A stretch of 64,000 bases of DNA from a bacterium (GTDB lineage: Bacteria > Zhuqueibacterota > Zhuqueibacteria > Zhuqueibacterales > Zhuqueibacteraceae), in the NCBI GenBank assembly GCA_023150945.1, contig JAKLJX010000003.1, positions 330,624 to 394,623 on the forward strand, in the 5' to 3' direction. Made by a program: the position numbers and the translations under genes. Of this stretch, positions 17,084-26,639 are shown piece by piece. The first letter of the stretch is position 1. Every line of letters begins with the position of its first letter. Below the pieces are notes generated by a model that did no database searches, had not been told where the DNA came from, and worked only from the letters and a program-made list of their open reading frames with translations.

Positions 17084-18445
17084 ATGATCGAACGCATCAA
17101 AATTGCCGGTTACAAATCACTGGATGGTGTGGAGATTACGCTCAACCCCCTGACCGTGCTGTTTGGCCCGAATGGCTCCGGCAAAAGCAACTTTCTCGAT
17201 GCCCTGCAACTGCTCTCCAATCTGGTGCGTGTCCGCACGCTGAAGGAAGCGTTCGAGTCGCCCTATCGTGGCACGCCGCTGGAGTCCTTTGCCTTCGGCC
17301 GGGAGGGGCTGCGCGGGCTGTTGCAGCGCGACAGCGCGCAGTTCACCTTCGAAGTCGATGTGCGCCTCTCGAATCATGTCATTCAAACGATCGAGAAACA
17401 GATTCGCGAGTTGCGCCGAAGCCACCAGGAAGGCGGGACGGAGTCGTCGGATAATGGCCGCGCTGGTGACCGTAGGAATGAACAGGCGCCGGATGAAAGC
17501 ACCGGTCAGTATACAAAATTGATCAAAGAAACCCGGCTGCGCTATCGCATCACCATTGAAATCCTGCCGAAATCAGGAATCCTGCAAGTGGCGGATGAAT
17601 ATGTCGCGGCTCTTTCAAGAGACGGCACTCCCTCAAAAAAGCGCAGACCATTTCTGGAGCGCATGCAGTCACGCCTGCATTTGCGCATGGAGAGGCAATC
17701 GCATCTGGTTTATTATGATCGCTTTCTCGACCACACCATCGTTTCCCAGCCGCTCTATGCACCGCATTATCCGCATCTGGCGGCTTTGAAGCAGGAATTG
17801 CTGGGCTGGCATTTCTATTATTTCGAACCGCGCGAGCGCATGCGCAGCCCCAACCCGGTGATGGCGACCAGGCACATCGGTTTGATGGGAGAGAATCTCG
17901 CGGCGTTTCTCAATACCCTGCAGGCGCTCGATAAACGGAAATTTCAGGCCATTGAAAAGTCCCTGCGCACGATCGTTCCCACGGCCAACGGCATCGTCGT
18001 CACGGTGAATGATCTGGGGCAGGTGGAACTGCGGGTGAGAGAAGGCGACGCCGAGATTCCTGCCCGGCTGCTCTCGGAAGGAACCTTGCGAATTCTCGGG
18101 TTGCTGGCGCTCTTCGGTGCCCAGGAGCCGCCGTCACTGATCGGCTTCGAAGAGCCGGAGAATGGTGTGCATCCCCGGCGTATCAAGTTGATCGCGGAGT
18201 TGTGGAAGAACCACGCGGCGCCGGCAGACACGCAGGTGATCATTACCACGCATTCGCCGCTGCTGGCGGACCTGATTAACGATGATTGCCTGTACGTGTG
18301 CCGGCGCTCTGCCGGACGCACCAGTATCGAACCTTTCACTACTTTCGGCCCGCTCGGCCGGCCTGCCGCCATCGCCGATGCCCTGGATGAGCAGGAGAAA
18401 TTGCCGGTCTCGGAGCGCATTTTGCGGGGTGATTTTGATGCCTAG
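17084..18445 (+). CDS. AAA family ATPase (RecF/OLD-like)
   Basis: A 453-residue ABC-ATPase-fold protein of the kind found in RecF, OLD and related defence proteins. Walker A is GPNGSGKS (28-35), the signature-like SEGT lies at 331-334, Walker B with the catalytic acidic pair is GFEEPENGVHP (354-364), and the switch His is H390 in TTHSP. The inserted middle (about 110-270) is the expected coiled-coil/arm region. No nuclease domain is fused. The next gene overlaps its end by eight bases, so the two are translationally coupled, an arrangement seen in two-protein anti-phage systems with an ATPase plus a Toprim-like effector. A plausible promoter lies upstream. DNA-repair roles are an alternative. 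Confidence 0.88.
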   Translation: MIERIKIAGYKSLDGVEITLNPLTVLFGPNGSGKSNFLDALQLLSNLVRVRTLKEAFESPYRGTPLESFAFGREGLRGLLQRDSAQFTFEVDVRLSNHVIQTIEKQIRELRRSHQEGGTESSDNGRAGDRRNEQAPDESTGQYTKLIKETRLRYRITIEILPKSGILQVADEYVAALSRDGTPSKKRRPFLERMQSRLHLRMERQSHLVYYDRFLDHTIVSQPLYAPHYPHLAALKQELLGWHFYYFEPRERMRSPNPVMATRHIGLMGENLAAFLNTLQALDKRKFQAIEKSLRTIVPTANGIVVTVNDLGQVELRVREGDAEIPARLLSEGTLRILGLLALFGAQEPPSLIGFEEPENGVHPRRIKLIAELWKNHAAPADTQVIITTHSPLLADLINDDCLYVCRRSAGRTSIEPFTTFGPLGRPAAIADALDEQEKLPVSERILRGDFDA

Positions 18446-19028
18446 CTTGGGGCTGTTTGTCGAAGATGTGTTTCACGAGCGATTCATCTCCCAATTGCTG
18501 CGGCGGACGGCGGAGGAGCATAATCAGACAGTGACCCTCGAACCGCGCAGTGTTCGTGGCGGCCACGGCCGGGTGCTACACGAGTTGAAAGAATACCTGC
18601 GGGATTTGCAGAGCTACCGTGAACAGCCATACGATGCCATCATCGTCGCTGTTGACGCCAATTGCAAAACTGCGCCAATCAAACAACGCGAAATCAAGGA
18701 AGCACTTGGGGAGATGCGAACTGAAGTAATCATTGCCACGCCGGACCCACACATTGAGCGCTGGATGCTGTTGGATGCAGCGGCCTTCAAGAAAGCCGTC
18801 GGCCGGGGCTGCGCCACGCCGCCGGAAAAGTGTGAACGCGACTTCTACAAAAACTTTCTCCGTCAGGAAATCGCCAGGGCAGAAGTTCCGGCTCTGCTGG
18901 GCGGTTTGGAATATGTCGAAGACTTCATCAACGAGCTTGATCTCAGCCGCATGAGCCGGGCTGACCGTTCCTTCGGTGATTTTCTCAACAAGGTTCATTC
19001 TTTTTTCAAACGGCATCGCCGCAAATGA
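18438..19028 (+). CDS. DUF4276-like (possible Toprim-fold) partner of the AAA ATPase
   Basis: A 196-residue protein starting MPSLGLFVEDVFHERFISQLL. A beta strand ending in an acidic residue (Glu9, Asp10) is followed later by a strand-Asp motif IIVAVDANCKT, then IIATPDPHIERWMLLD and a Lys/Arg-rich tail. This order resembles DUF4276/Toprim-like proteins that accompany AAA ATPases. The second acidic residue of the usual Toprim DxD is Asn here (DAN), so nuclease activity is uncertain. ATG 18438 overlaps the ATPase stop by eight bases, and the stop overlaps the next gene's ATG (ATGA at 19025). I assign the family by pattern and context, not by a search. Confidence 0.65.
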   Translation: MPSLGLFVEDVFHERFISQLLRRTAEEHNQTVTLEPRSVRGGHGRVLHELKEYLRDLQSYREQPYDAIIVAVDANCKTAPIKQREIKEALGEMRTEVIIATPDPHIERWMLLDAAAFKKAVGRGCATPPEKCERDFYKNFLRQEIARAEVPALLGGLEYVEDFINELDLSRMSRADRSFGDFLNKVHSFFKRHRRK

Positions 19029-20209
19029 AAGACGCCCTTCCAGAACTCATACTCAAACACCTTCCCGACCTCATCCGCGCCCGCCGGCACCTGCACCAGC
19101 ACCCCGAGTTGAGCTGGGAGGAACGCGAAACCAGCCGCTTCATTCGCCAGTGGCTGGAGGCGTCCGGCATAGAACTGCGCCTGGCGAAGGATTTCTACGC
19201 CACCATCGGCATCATCCGCGGCCGGCAACCCGGCCCCGTGGTCGGCTTGCGCGCGGACATTGACGCGCTGCCGATCCCGGAAAAAAGCGAGGTCCCCCAC
19301 CGCTCCCAAAACCCCGGCGTGATGCATGCCTGCGGCCACGACGGCCATACCGCCACTTTGCTGGGCGCGGCCCGCGTGCTGGCGCAACTGCGCGAGCAGC
19401 TTCCCGGCACGGTGGTGTGTGTGTTTCAACCCGCGGAGGAGAACGGCGGCGGCGGCCGCAAATTGCTTGCTTCCGGCTTGCTCGACGATCTCGGCATTCA
19501 AGCCTTCTTCGGCCTGCACGCCTGGCCTTATCTGCCGGCCGGCACCATCGGCATACGCTACGGCGAAATGATGGCCGCCATCGATGACTTCAAGATCGTG
19601 GTGCACGGCAAATCCGGGCATGCCGCACATCCGCTGGCGGCCATCGATCCGGTATGGATTTCGGCGCAGATCATCACCGCGGTACAAAGCCTGGTCACGC
19701 GCGAGCGCCACGGCGCCGATCCCGTGGTCATCAGCATCGCCACGATTCACGGCGGCACGGCCGACAACGTTATCCCGGCGCAGGTCGAGATGACCGGCAC
19801 CATGCGCACGCTCAAACCCGAAACGCGCGAGCGCATGAATCGCCGCCTGGTCGAACTCGTGCAAGGCGTTGCCCAAACGTTCGGCGGCGCCGCGGAAGTG
19901 GAACTCGAACCGGGTTATCCTTCCTTGATCAACGATGAACGCATGGTGCGCCTGGTCGCGCGCGTCGCGGCGGATTTACTCGGCGCACAAAACGTGATTC
20001 CTCTGGCGGAACCGAGCATGGGCGGCGAGGATTTCGCCTACTACTTGCAGAAGTATTCCGGCGCCTTCTTTCGTCTGGGTGTGGGACCGCGGCCGGCGTT
20101 GCATGCGGACACGTTTGATTTCAACGATGACGCGCTTGCTCTTGGCGTCAACATGATGGCGGCGGTCGCGATTGATTTTCTCAATGGCAGCGCCGCGGCA
20201 ACTTCCTGA
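19025..20209 (+). CDS. M20 family amidohydrolase/peptidase
   Basis: A 394-residue zinc-dependent hydrolase of the hippurate/N-acyl-amino-acid amidohydrolase branch of M20, which cleaves amide bonds of acylated amino acids or related compounds in the cytosol. The metal-binding motif HACGHDGH is at 101-108, and the catalytic Glu-Glu is in QPAEENGGG (138-139). A dimerisation domain follows (HGKSGHAAHPLAAIDP), and the late metal ligand segment is SMGGEDFAYY. The start codon overlaps the stop of the preceding DUF4276-like gene (ATGA), so it is probably read from the same transcript, though the function looks unrelated. Confidence 0.93.
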   Translation: MKDALPELILKHLPDLIRARRHLHQHPELSWEERETSRFIRQWLEASGIELRLAKDFYATIGIIRGRQPGPVVGLRADIDALPIPEKSEVPHRSQNPGVMHACGHDGHTATLLGAARVLAQLREQLPGTVVCVFQPAEENGGGGRKLLASGLLDDLGIQAFFGLHAWPYLPAGTIGIRYGEMMAAIDDFKIVVHGKSGHAAHPLAAIDPVWISAQIITAVQSLVTRERHGADPVVISIATIHGGTADNVIPAQVEMTGTMRTLKPETRERMNRRLVELVQGVAQTFGGAAEVELEPGYPSLINDERMVRLVARVAADLLGAQNVIPLAEPSMGGEDFAYYLQKYSGAFFRLGVGPRPALHADTFDFNDDALALGVNMMAAVAIDFLNGSAAATS

Positions 20210-20248
20210 GCTGGCGCAGGCACTGGCAAGGCCCGGCGCCGGCGCGCT

Positions 20249-20279
20249 GCCGTTCCCTGGCGCGCTGATGGGGAACGGC
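20249..20279. terminator. GCCGTTCCC hairpin after the M20 gene
   Basis: GCCGTTCCC (20249-20257) and GGGAACGGC (20271-20279) form a perfect nine-bp stem. No T-run follows, so it is a weak terminator or an RNA structure in the leader of the next lipoprotein gene. Confidence 0.35.
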
Positions 20280-20299
20280 CTAAACGAAAGACGATCAGA

Positions 20300-21172
20300 A
20301 TGAATCGGACTCGAGTCATGCGTAAATTACTCCTCGCTGCGGCCGTGGCCGCGCTGGCGGCCGCCGTGCTGTATGCCTGCAGCTTCGACAACGGTCTCGG
20401 CCTGTTGCAATCGAAGATCAGCGGCAAGATCTATTTTCTCGGATCGGAATTTCGGCCCTCGAATGTCGATGAAGTGCGGGTGGTGGCGGCCTCGAATTTT
20501 CCGCCGCAAGGTTTTGGCGACGTCTTCTTCAGCGAGGCCATTCCGTTCGATCGCGACAGCGCGGCTTACGAAATGCCGTTGCCGCGCAACCGCTATCCCG
20601 CGGTCGCGGTTTTATGGAAGCCGCGCGGCGAAGATTGGAGTTTCACCAGCCTGCTCGGCTTCTACGGCTTTCGGCCGCCGCTTTCCGCGCAATTGCTGCC
20701 GGTGGATCTCACCGAAGCACAGCCGGTCGCGGAGAATGTCAACATCTTTGCGCTGTGGAGCTTTGCGCAGTTCGACGCGCACGTCGAAGGTGAGATCACT
20801 TTTGCCGGTGCCTGGCCGGAAGACACGGACGTCGTGCTGCTCGGTGCGTTTGCCGCCGTGCCCGATTTGAAGAACATCGTGAACTCGCTGGTGTCTCTCG
20901 GCGGCATTGATTTCGCCGTGCCGCGCTTCGTCGAGCGCTACCGCTATCGCATGGCGGTGCGCAACGGCGAGTATCGATTTCTCGGGCTGTTTTGGAAGGG
21001 CCGCGGCCTGCCGTGGGACAAGATTCGTGCGATCGGCTTCTATCCCGCCGCCGGCGATCCCACCAAGCCGGGCCGGCTCACGCTCGCGCCCAGCGGCACG
21101 ATTACGGACATCAATTTCGTGGCAGATTTCGGCACCCTGCCCGACGGCGTACAAATCGGCGGCGGCCGGTGA
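20300..21172 (+). CDS. predicted outer-membrane lipoprotein, function unknown
   Basis: A 290-residue protein with a signal peptide (MRKLLLAAAVAALAAAVLYAC) ending in a LYAC lipobox, with Cys27 the lipidation site. The mature part looks all-beta and is rich in aromatic residues. I do not recognise a domain. It is followed about 120 bases later by a TonB-dependent receptor on the same strand, so it could be a surface partner of that receptor. ATG 20300 and ATG 20318 (Met7) are both possible starts; the signal begins at the second. No enzyme motif is visible. Confidence 0.6.
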   Translation: MNRTRVMRKLLLAAAVAALAAAVLYACSFDNGLGLLQSKISGKIYFLGSEFRPSNVDEVRVVAASNFPPQGFGDVFFSEAIPFDRDSAAYEMPLPRNRYPAVAVLWKPRGEDWSFTSLLGFYGFRPPLSAQLLPVDLTEAQPVAENVNIFALWSFAQFDAHVEGEITFAGAWPEDTDVVLLGAFAAVPDLKNIVNSLVSLGGIDFAVPRFVERYRYRMAVRNGEYRFLGLFWKGRGLPWDKIRAIGFYPAAGDPTKPGRLTLAPSGTITDINFVADFGTLPDGVQIGGGR

Positions 21173-21294
21173 GACCAGCGGGCGGTAGGCCGTGCCGGCA
21201 AAACCATTGCCTGGGTTTTGGCCTCAGGCCTGCTGGCCAACAAAGTGAATCCGCTGCTGCAAGATTCTTGCGCTCAAATGGGAGTACCTCATTC

Positions 21295-23499
21295 ATGTCA
21301 ACCGCTTTCATCTTTCGCCATTCGCTTGCCCGGCCGCGCCTGTGCGCGCTTGCGGTGTTTTTCCTCTTTGTCATCGTGAATCAAGGACGGCCCTACGGCA
21401 CCATCACCGGCCAGGTGCGCGATGCGGAAACCGGCGACGCATTGCCGGGCGCCAACGTGCTGATCGCCCGGACGCTGTTGGGCGCCAGCGCCGATGCCAA
21501 CGGCCGCTACCAAATCGCGAAGGTGCCGGCCGGCTCTTACACCGTGAGTGCCTCGCTCATCGGTTACAGCACGCAACGCCTCACCATTCAAGTGAATGAT
21601 GACTCGACGCTGGTGCTCAATCTCGCGCTGCGCTCTTCGGCGATACCCTTCGATCAAGTGATCGTCACCGGTTCGCGCCAGGCTGAAGAGCTGCACGCCG
21701 CCGCGCACAGCGTGAGCGTGTTGGCCAGCTCCGAGATCCGCCAGCGCAACCGCTTTCGCATCGATGAAGCGCTGCAGAGCATTCCCGCGGTGCAACTCAT
21801 CGGTGAAAACGTCAGCGTGCGCGGCGGCACCGGTTACAGCCTGCTCGGCCTGGGCGGCAGCCGCGTCCTGATGCTGATCGACGACGTGCCCGTGCTCACC
21901 AGCGATCTCGGCCGCGCCAATTGGGATTTGTTGCCGGTCACGGAAATCGAGCGCGTGGAAGTTTTGAAAGGTGCGGCCTCGGTGCTCTACGGCTCGGGCG
22001 GCATCAGCGGCGTGGTGAACGTCATCACGCGGGAACCGGCCAAAACCCCGCAGCTTTCGTTTCGCCAAAGCGCCGGTGTCTATGATGATCCCGCGGTGCC
22101 GGAATGGCGCTGGACCGGCCGCACGCTCTATTTCACCCGCAGTGACGTGAGCTACACCAACGTACTCGGCCGCTTGGGATTTCGCCTGGCCGCCTCCCGC
22201 CACACTTCCACCAGCGACCGCGACAACGGTGATTTCAGCCGCTGGTACCTCAGCAGCAAATCGGTTTTGCAGTTCCGCGACAACTCCAACCTGCGCCTGT
22301 TCCTCACCTACAACCGTGATGCGCGCGGCTTTTCCCTCTTCTGGAAGGAACAAAACCGCGCGCTCAGCACCGATTTTCACGATCGCATCAACGTCGACGG
22401 CTTTGCCGCTTCCGCCGTTTACAACAAATTGGTGAACCCGGTGCTGGCCATGAAGGCGCGACTTTCCTACAACGCCCAGCTCATCGGCCTGCCCTTCAAC
22501 CTCTCCAAGGATTTCAAACCTGCGCTGGGCTGGAGCGGCGAGCTGCAGGGCAACTGGTTGCCGCACATCAATCACAATGTCACCCTCGGCGTGGATTATC
22601 GCCGCGACATGGTGGAATCGAAGTATTACGGCGAACACCAGGCCAGCTCGCTGTCGCCTTATGTGCAGGAAACGTGGAAGCTCTCCGGCGTGTGGCAGTT
22701 GAGTGTGGGCGCACGCTACGATCACTATGTGCTCGTCGGCGATTCGGCGGAAACGCAGATCAGTCCCAAACTCGGCTTCAGTTTCACGCCCCTGCCGAAC
22801 ACCATCCTGCACGCCTCGGTGGGCCGCGGCTTTCGCGCGCCCTCGATTGCCGAGCGCTTCAGCGAGAGCCAGCCCGGCGACAACGTGCGGCTGTTCAGCA
22901 ATCCCGTGCTCAAGCCCGAACGCTCGACGCTGCTCGATGCGGGCGTGCGCCAGAGCTTCGGTGACAACCTTTCCGCCGAAGTGACGGTGTTTTCCAATGA
23001 CTACTATGATCTCATCGAGTTGCTGTCGGTCAGCACGCAGCGGCTGGAATTGCAGTTCCGCAATCTTTCGCACGCCCGCGTGCAGGGCGTGGAAGCGGAA
23101 GTCCATCTGCGCTTCTGGCGCAACCGTCTGGGCCTGCGCGGCAACGTGACCTTTCTGGATTCGCGCAGCCTGGTGGCCGATCCGTTGTACAATCTGGAGA
23201 TCGATGAAGCCCTGCCCTATCGCCCGCGCTGGAGCACGTTTCTCTCACCGGAAGTGCGCCTGGGGCCGTGGACGTTCGAGGCGGATTATCGCTATGCCGC
23301 TCGCTTCGAGCAAGTCTCCTTTTTTGCCGGCGATGAACGCGTGCCGCAGAGAGTGCTGGACCTGCGCGCCCGCTACGCCTGGCGGCAATTCGCCATCCTG
23401 TTGCAGGTCAAGAACGCGATCAACTACAATTACACCGTGGTCGAGCGCAATTTGAGCGAGATCCGCAACTTCTCGCTGTCGCTCTCCGGCGAGTTTTGA
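21295..23499 (+). CDS. TonB-dependent outer-membrane receptor with carboxypeptidase-like N-domain
   Basis: A 734-residue outer-membrane beta-barrel that would import a bulky substrate using TonB energy. A signal segment (ALAVFFLFVIVNQG) is followed by a carboxypeptidase-D regulatory-like beta-sandwich at about 35-110 (GTITGQVRDAETGDALPGANV), then the plug (about 120-235) with the typical SVRGGTGYSLLGLGG and VEVLKGAASVLYGSGGISGV segments, then the barrel, ending in a terminal Phe (SLSLSGEF). This domain order is the CarboxypepD_reg-like plus plug arrangement common in FCB bacteria. The start at 21295 follows GGGAG, and a much longer upstream frame is ignored. The substrate is unknown. Confidence 0.93.
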   Translation: MSTAFIFRHSLARPRLCALAVFFLFVIVNQGRPYGTITGQVRDAETGDALPGANVLIARTLLGASADANGRYQIAKVPAGSYTVSASLIGYSTQRLTIQVNDDSTLVLNLALRSSAIPFDQVIVTGSRQAEELHAAAHSVSVLASSEIRQRNRFRIDEALQSIPAVQLIGENVSVRGGTGYSLLGLGGSRVLMLIDDVPVLTSDLGRANWDLLPVTEIERVEVLKGAASVLYGSGGISGVVNVITREPAKTPQLSFRQSAGVYDDPAVPEWRWTGRTLYFTRSDVSYTNVLGRLGFRLAASRHTSTSDRDNGDFSRWYLSSKSVLQFRDNSNLRLFLTYNRDARGFSLFWKEQNRALSTDFHDRINVDGFAASAVYNKLVNPVLAMKARLSYNAQLIGLPFNLSKDFKPALGWSGELQGNWLPHINHNVTLGVDYRRDMVESKYYGEHQASSLSPYVQETWKLSGVWQLSVGARYDHYVLVGDSAETQISPKLGFSFTPLPNTILHASVGRGFRAPSIAERFSESQPGDNVRLFSNPVLKPERSTLLDAGVRQSFGDNLSAEVTVFSNDYYDLIELLSVSTQRLELQFRNLSHARVQGVEAEVHLRFWRNRLGLRGNVTFLDSRSLVADPLYNLEIDEALPYRPRWSTFLSPEVRLGPWTFEADYRYAARFEQVSFFAGDERVPQRVLDLRARYAWRQFAILLQVKNAINYNYTVVERNLSEIRNFSLSLSGEF

Positions 23500-23578
23500 C
23501 GCGCCCGATTCCGCAAGAATCGGGTGGAGCCGCGGCTGGCGGATCGTTATCTTGACGCGTCAACCGAAGGAGGCCGTC

Positions 23579-24448
23579 ATGGCAGCAAATAACTTTTCCC
23601 ACCAAGCCGAAGATTATCGCCGCATCGAACAGGCGATTCTCTTCGTGCACAGCAACTTCCGCCGCCAACCCAGCCTGGAAGAAATCGCGCGCAGCGTCCA
23701 TCTCAGCGAGCATCACTTCCAGCGCTTGTTCAGCCGCTGGGTGGGAATCAGTCCCAAACGATTTCTGCAATTTCTGACCAAGGAATACGCCAAGAAACTT
23801 CTGGAACAATCCGGCAATCTGCTGGAGGTCACTTACGAAGCCGGCTTGTCCAGCCCCGGCCGCTTGCACGACTTGTTCGTGGCCTGCGAAGCCGTGACCC
23901 CGGGGGAGTTCAAAAGCGAAGGCCAGGGTCTGCAAATTGATTACGGCTTTCATGCCACGCCCTTTGGCGAATGCCTGCTGGCGCGCACCGGCCGCGGCAT
24001 TTGCGGACTCTATTTCGTGAAGGGCGGACAGCGCAAACCCGCACTCGGCCAACTCAAAGCCCACTGGCCGCAGGCGGTATTGCGCGAAGCACCGGCCGCC
24101 ACGGCGCCGTTGGTGACGCGCATTTTCTCTCCGGCTGCCGGAAAGAAAATTGCGCCGCTGCACTTGTTCGTCAAAGGCACCAATTTTCAGATCAAAGTTT
24201 GGGAGGCGTTGCTGCGCATTCCGCTGGGCGGGCTGGTGTCGTATGAAGACCTGGCAGCGCATCTCGGCATGCCGCGGGCAGCGCGGGCGGTGGGCAACGC
24301 AGTAGCCAAGAATCCGGTTTCGTTCGTCATTCCGTGCCATCGCGTCGTGCGCAAGGTGGGTGAGACCGGCAACTACGGCGGCGGGCCGCTGCGCAAGAAA
24401 GCGATCCTGGCGTGGGAGGCGGCGCAGGCCAACGCCGGAGGAAGCTGA
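23579..24448 (+). CDS. AraC-type HTH fused to methylated-DNA-protein-cysteine methyltransferase (Ada/Ogt-like)
   Basis: A 289-residue DNA-repair regulator. Residues about 15-105 form an AraC-type helix-turn-helix pair (SLEEIARSVHLSEHHFQRLFS), and the C-terminal half is an O6-alkylguanine methyltransferase. The acceptor cysteine lies in the PCHRV motif (Cys253), and the DNA-contact and recognition segments (FQIKVWEALLRIPLGG, SYEDLAAHLG) are intact. The N-terminal zinc-cysteine domain that senses methylphosphotriesters in full-length Ada is absent, so induction may differ. The start at 23579 follows a strong GGAGG. Confidence 0.92.
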   Translation: MAANNFSHQAEDYRRIEQAILFVHSNFRRQPSLEEIARSVHLSEHHFQRLFSRWVGISPKRFLQFLTKEYAKKLLEQSGNLLEVTYEAGLSSPGRLHDLFVACEAVTPGEFKSEGQGLQIDYGFHATPFGECLLARTGRGICGLYFVKGGQRKPALGQLKAHWPQAVLREAPAATAPLVTRIFSPAAGKKIAPLHLFVKGTNFQIKVWEALLRIPLGGLVSYEDLAAHLGMPRAARAVGNAVAKNPVSFVIPCHRVVRKVGETGNYGGGPLRKKAILAWEAAQANAGGS

Positions 24449-24682
24449 AAATTCCCGCGATTCAAATCGCAGGCTGACAGTTCAAGCCGGCGCAAGCCCA
24501 CCCGTGTCAAGCGAAGAATCGTGAAGTTGTCGCGCAAGCACATCCGCAAGCAGCCCGGTGATTCATCACTGGGTTGGAGGGGCTCTTTGATGTTTTGGTC
24601 CCGCTAGGACGATTGAACCAGAGATGAAGTCTCATTCTTCCTTCGACCCTACGAGACGCTTGAAGAAATCGCGGCTCGCTTT

Positions 24683-24702
24683 CCCACCAATGAATTGGTG
24701 GG
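24683..24702. repeat. perfect 9-bp inverted repeat in a gene-free gap
   Basis: CCCACCAAT and ATTGGTGGG flank two bases. A smaller CCCC/GGGG hairpin follows at about 24717-24726. The gap 24449-24842 holds no gene I can support; several antisense frames there have odd composition. The structure resembles REP-like intergenic elements but no transposase is near. Confidence 0.4.
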
Positions 24703-24842
24703 CTCGCCTCGAGCGTCCCCACGGGGCTCCTTCCGGTGCGTTCTGCAGCAGCCGAAGCTACTTGGATCTCTTCGCCTGATACCGATGGCCGGAAGCCGGC
24801 TCGAGTTGCTGCTGACGGAAATGCCAATAGTGCCGCCCCTCT

Positions 24843-26639
24843 TCATCCCGAAGCCGAAACCCGCTGCGCTTCTGTCATTTTCACGCGCGCGTTGGTCACG
24901 CTGCAGATTTCCTTCCCTTCGGCTACCCGCAGAAAAAGTTCAAGCACCTGCGGGGAGGATTCCTCTTCATAAACCTGATAGCAGAAGCCCTCTGTGCTGC
25001 GACGCAGCAGGCGCAGGCCGAGAAAAATCCGCTCGCGGAATGCCGCTGCTGCCAGCCAGCCGCCGATTTCAGCCTCGGTGAGTTTGTGTGCGAAAGTGTG
25101 AAGCTCACCTGCACGCGGCGGCGCTGGCACCGCAGGCGGGAGAGTCAACAACTCTTGCCACGCCAGCGCAGTCTTGCCGGTGGCGCTCGCCTGTTCCGCG
25201 AGCTGCGCCTTGAGGAAATTCAACAGGCGGCAAATGCGAAACAGCGTCACCAGATCGCGGCGGGAGAATTCCGGCGTCTCCACCGGAAAACAGCTCGAGC
25301 GCTGCAGCGCCAATTCCGGGGAGGTGAGCAAACCCGCGGCGCGGCACTGTTCGTAGCTCGCGGTGCCGGGCGTGGCGTAGAACACGCTCGGCCCGATCAA
25401 CACCGGCCGTTCCATGAGATGGATGATGGCCGTGATCATCTCCAGGATGGTCGCGCCCGGCAAGCCGAGAATGAGATAATTCACCTGGCGGAAGCCCAGT
25501 TCAGCACCACGGCCGACGATACGATCAAAATGAAAGGTGGCGCCGGGACGCTTGAGTTGGCGCTGGCGTGCGGGGGCGTCGGCGACCAGCGCGAGATTGA
25601 GGTGGCGAAAGCCGGCGGCCTGCATCTCCGCCAGCAGACTCTCGCTGAGGTTGGCCGCGGAGATCCCGTTCATCGCCAGCAGCTCGATTTGATCCGGCCC
25701 GAACTCCGCGCGGATCGCCGCGAGCAGCCGGCTGGCGCGCTTTTGATCATAGGTGAAATTGTCATCCTCGATGTCGAAGACGCCGGTGCCAAAACGTTCG
25801 CGGCACAGCTTCATTTCATCGATGATGCTGTTGATCGAGCGCACGCGAAAGCGCCGGCCGGCGGTGAGAAAGATCGAGCAAAACGTGCAGTGATACGGGC
25901 AGCCGCGGCTGGTGATCAGCATGGTCATTCGCTGGCGGCCGAGGCGGTAGCGCTCGGCGTCGATCAACTCGCGCGCGGGCAGCGGCAGGGATTCAATGTC
26001 TTCAATCAAATCGCCGTGTTCCGGCAGGCGCAGGCTGCCGTTCACTTTATAGCCAACGCCGCGCAGCCCGGCAAGGGCCGCGAGACGATCATCCCGTAAG
26101 GCAGTCACCAGTTCCGGCAGCGTGCGCTCGCCTTCGCCCAAGAGGATGAAATCGACATTGGGATCCGCGAGTACCTGTGCCGGGCACGCGTTGACATGCG
26201 CACCACCCAAAATCACCGGGCGGCTGCGGTCAATCTCTTTTGCCAGCGCCGCGACCCGCAAGGCTTCGCGATAGAACGGCGTGAACAGGGAAGAGATGCC
26301 GATCACATCGGCGCCGGAACGGCGAATACGCTCGCGGATGTCCTCCCACGGCAAACCGTAATGCCGGAAATGGCTGTAGAGTTTCCAGGGACTCAGATTG
26401 CCGGGCTGATAGTAGCGCTTGAGATAGGCAAATTCCGGCGGCGGCGGGATGATGTGTTTTTGCGGCGTGGCCTGGCAATCGAGTATCTCCACGGCAATGC
26501 CGTTTTGCTGCAGTGATCCGGCGAGATAGAGCAGACCCACCGGCAGCGTGCGAATGCTGGTTTGGTAAAAATCTTCGACCGGCGGTTGGATGAGGAGAAC
26601 TTTCTGCTTTGCCGCCGGGATTTGCCCTGCACTGCCCAT
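24843..26639 (-). CDS. B12-binding-domain radical SAM protein
   Basis: A 598-residue radical enzyme. The N-terminal 200 residues form a cobalamin-binding-like Rossmann domain (KVLLIQPP, DVIGISSLFTPFYREAL, RPVILGGAHVNACP), and the radical-SAM core starts with the 4Fe-4S motif SRGCPYHCTFC (Cys247, Cys251, Cys254). The C-terminal section (about 430-598) is a variable accessory domain. Members modify lipids, tetrapyrroles or peptides; the reaction cannot be told from the sequence. It is divergently placed relative to the plus-strand block starting at 27 kb, and nothing else in the neighbourhood suggests a pathway. ATG 26639 gives a leader of ten residues before the first strand. Confidence 0.9.
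   Translation of the reverse strand: MGSAGQIPAAKQKVLLIQPPVEDFYQTSIRTLPVGLLYLAGSLQQNGIAVEILDCQATPQKHIIPPPPEFAYLKRYYQPGNLSPWKLYSHFRHYGLPWEDIRERIRRSGADVIGISSLFTPFYREALRVAALAKEIDRSRPVILGGAHVNACPAQVLADPNVDFILLGEGERTLPELVTALRDDRLAALAGLRGVGYKVNGSLRLPEHGDLIEDIESLPLPARELIDAERYRLGRQRMTMLITSRGCPYHCTFCSIFLTAGRRFRVRSINSIIDEMKLCRERFGTGVFDIEDDNFTYDQKRASRLLAAIRAEFGPDQIELLAMNGISAANLSESLLAEMQAAGFRHLNLALVADAPARQRQLKRPGATFHFDRIVGRGAELGFRQVNYLILGLPGATILEMITAIIHLMERPVLIGPSVFYATPGTASYEQCRAAGLLTSPELALQRSSCFPVETPEFSRRDLVTLFRICRLLNFLKAQLAEQASATGKTALAWQELLTLPPAVPAPPRAGELHTFAHKLTEAEIGGWLAAAAFRERIFLGLRLLRRSTEGFCYQVYEEESSPQVLELFLRVAEGKEICSVTNARVKMTEAQRVSASG

Noticed and set aside
21298..23106. 602-residue minus-strand frame under the TonB receptor
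   Set aside because: Shadow of the plus-strand TonB receptor with intact plug and barrel motifs.
24507..24846. Minus-strand frames in the 24.5-24.8 kb gap
   Set aside because: Composition is typical of non-coding translation; no homology pattern or ribosome-binding site.
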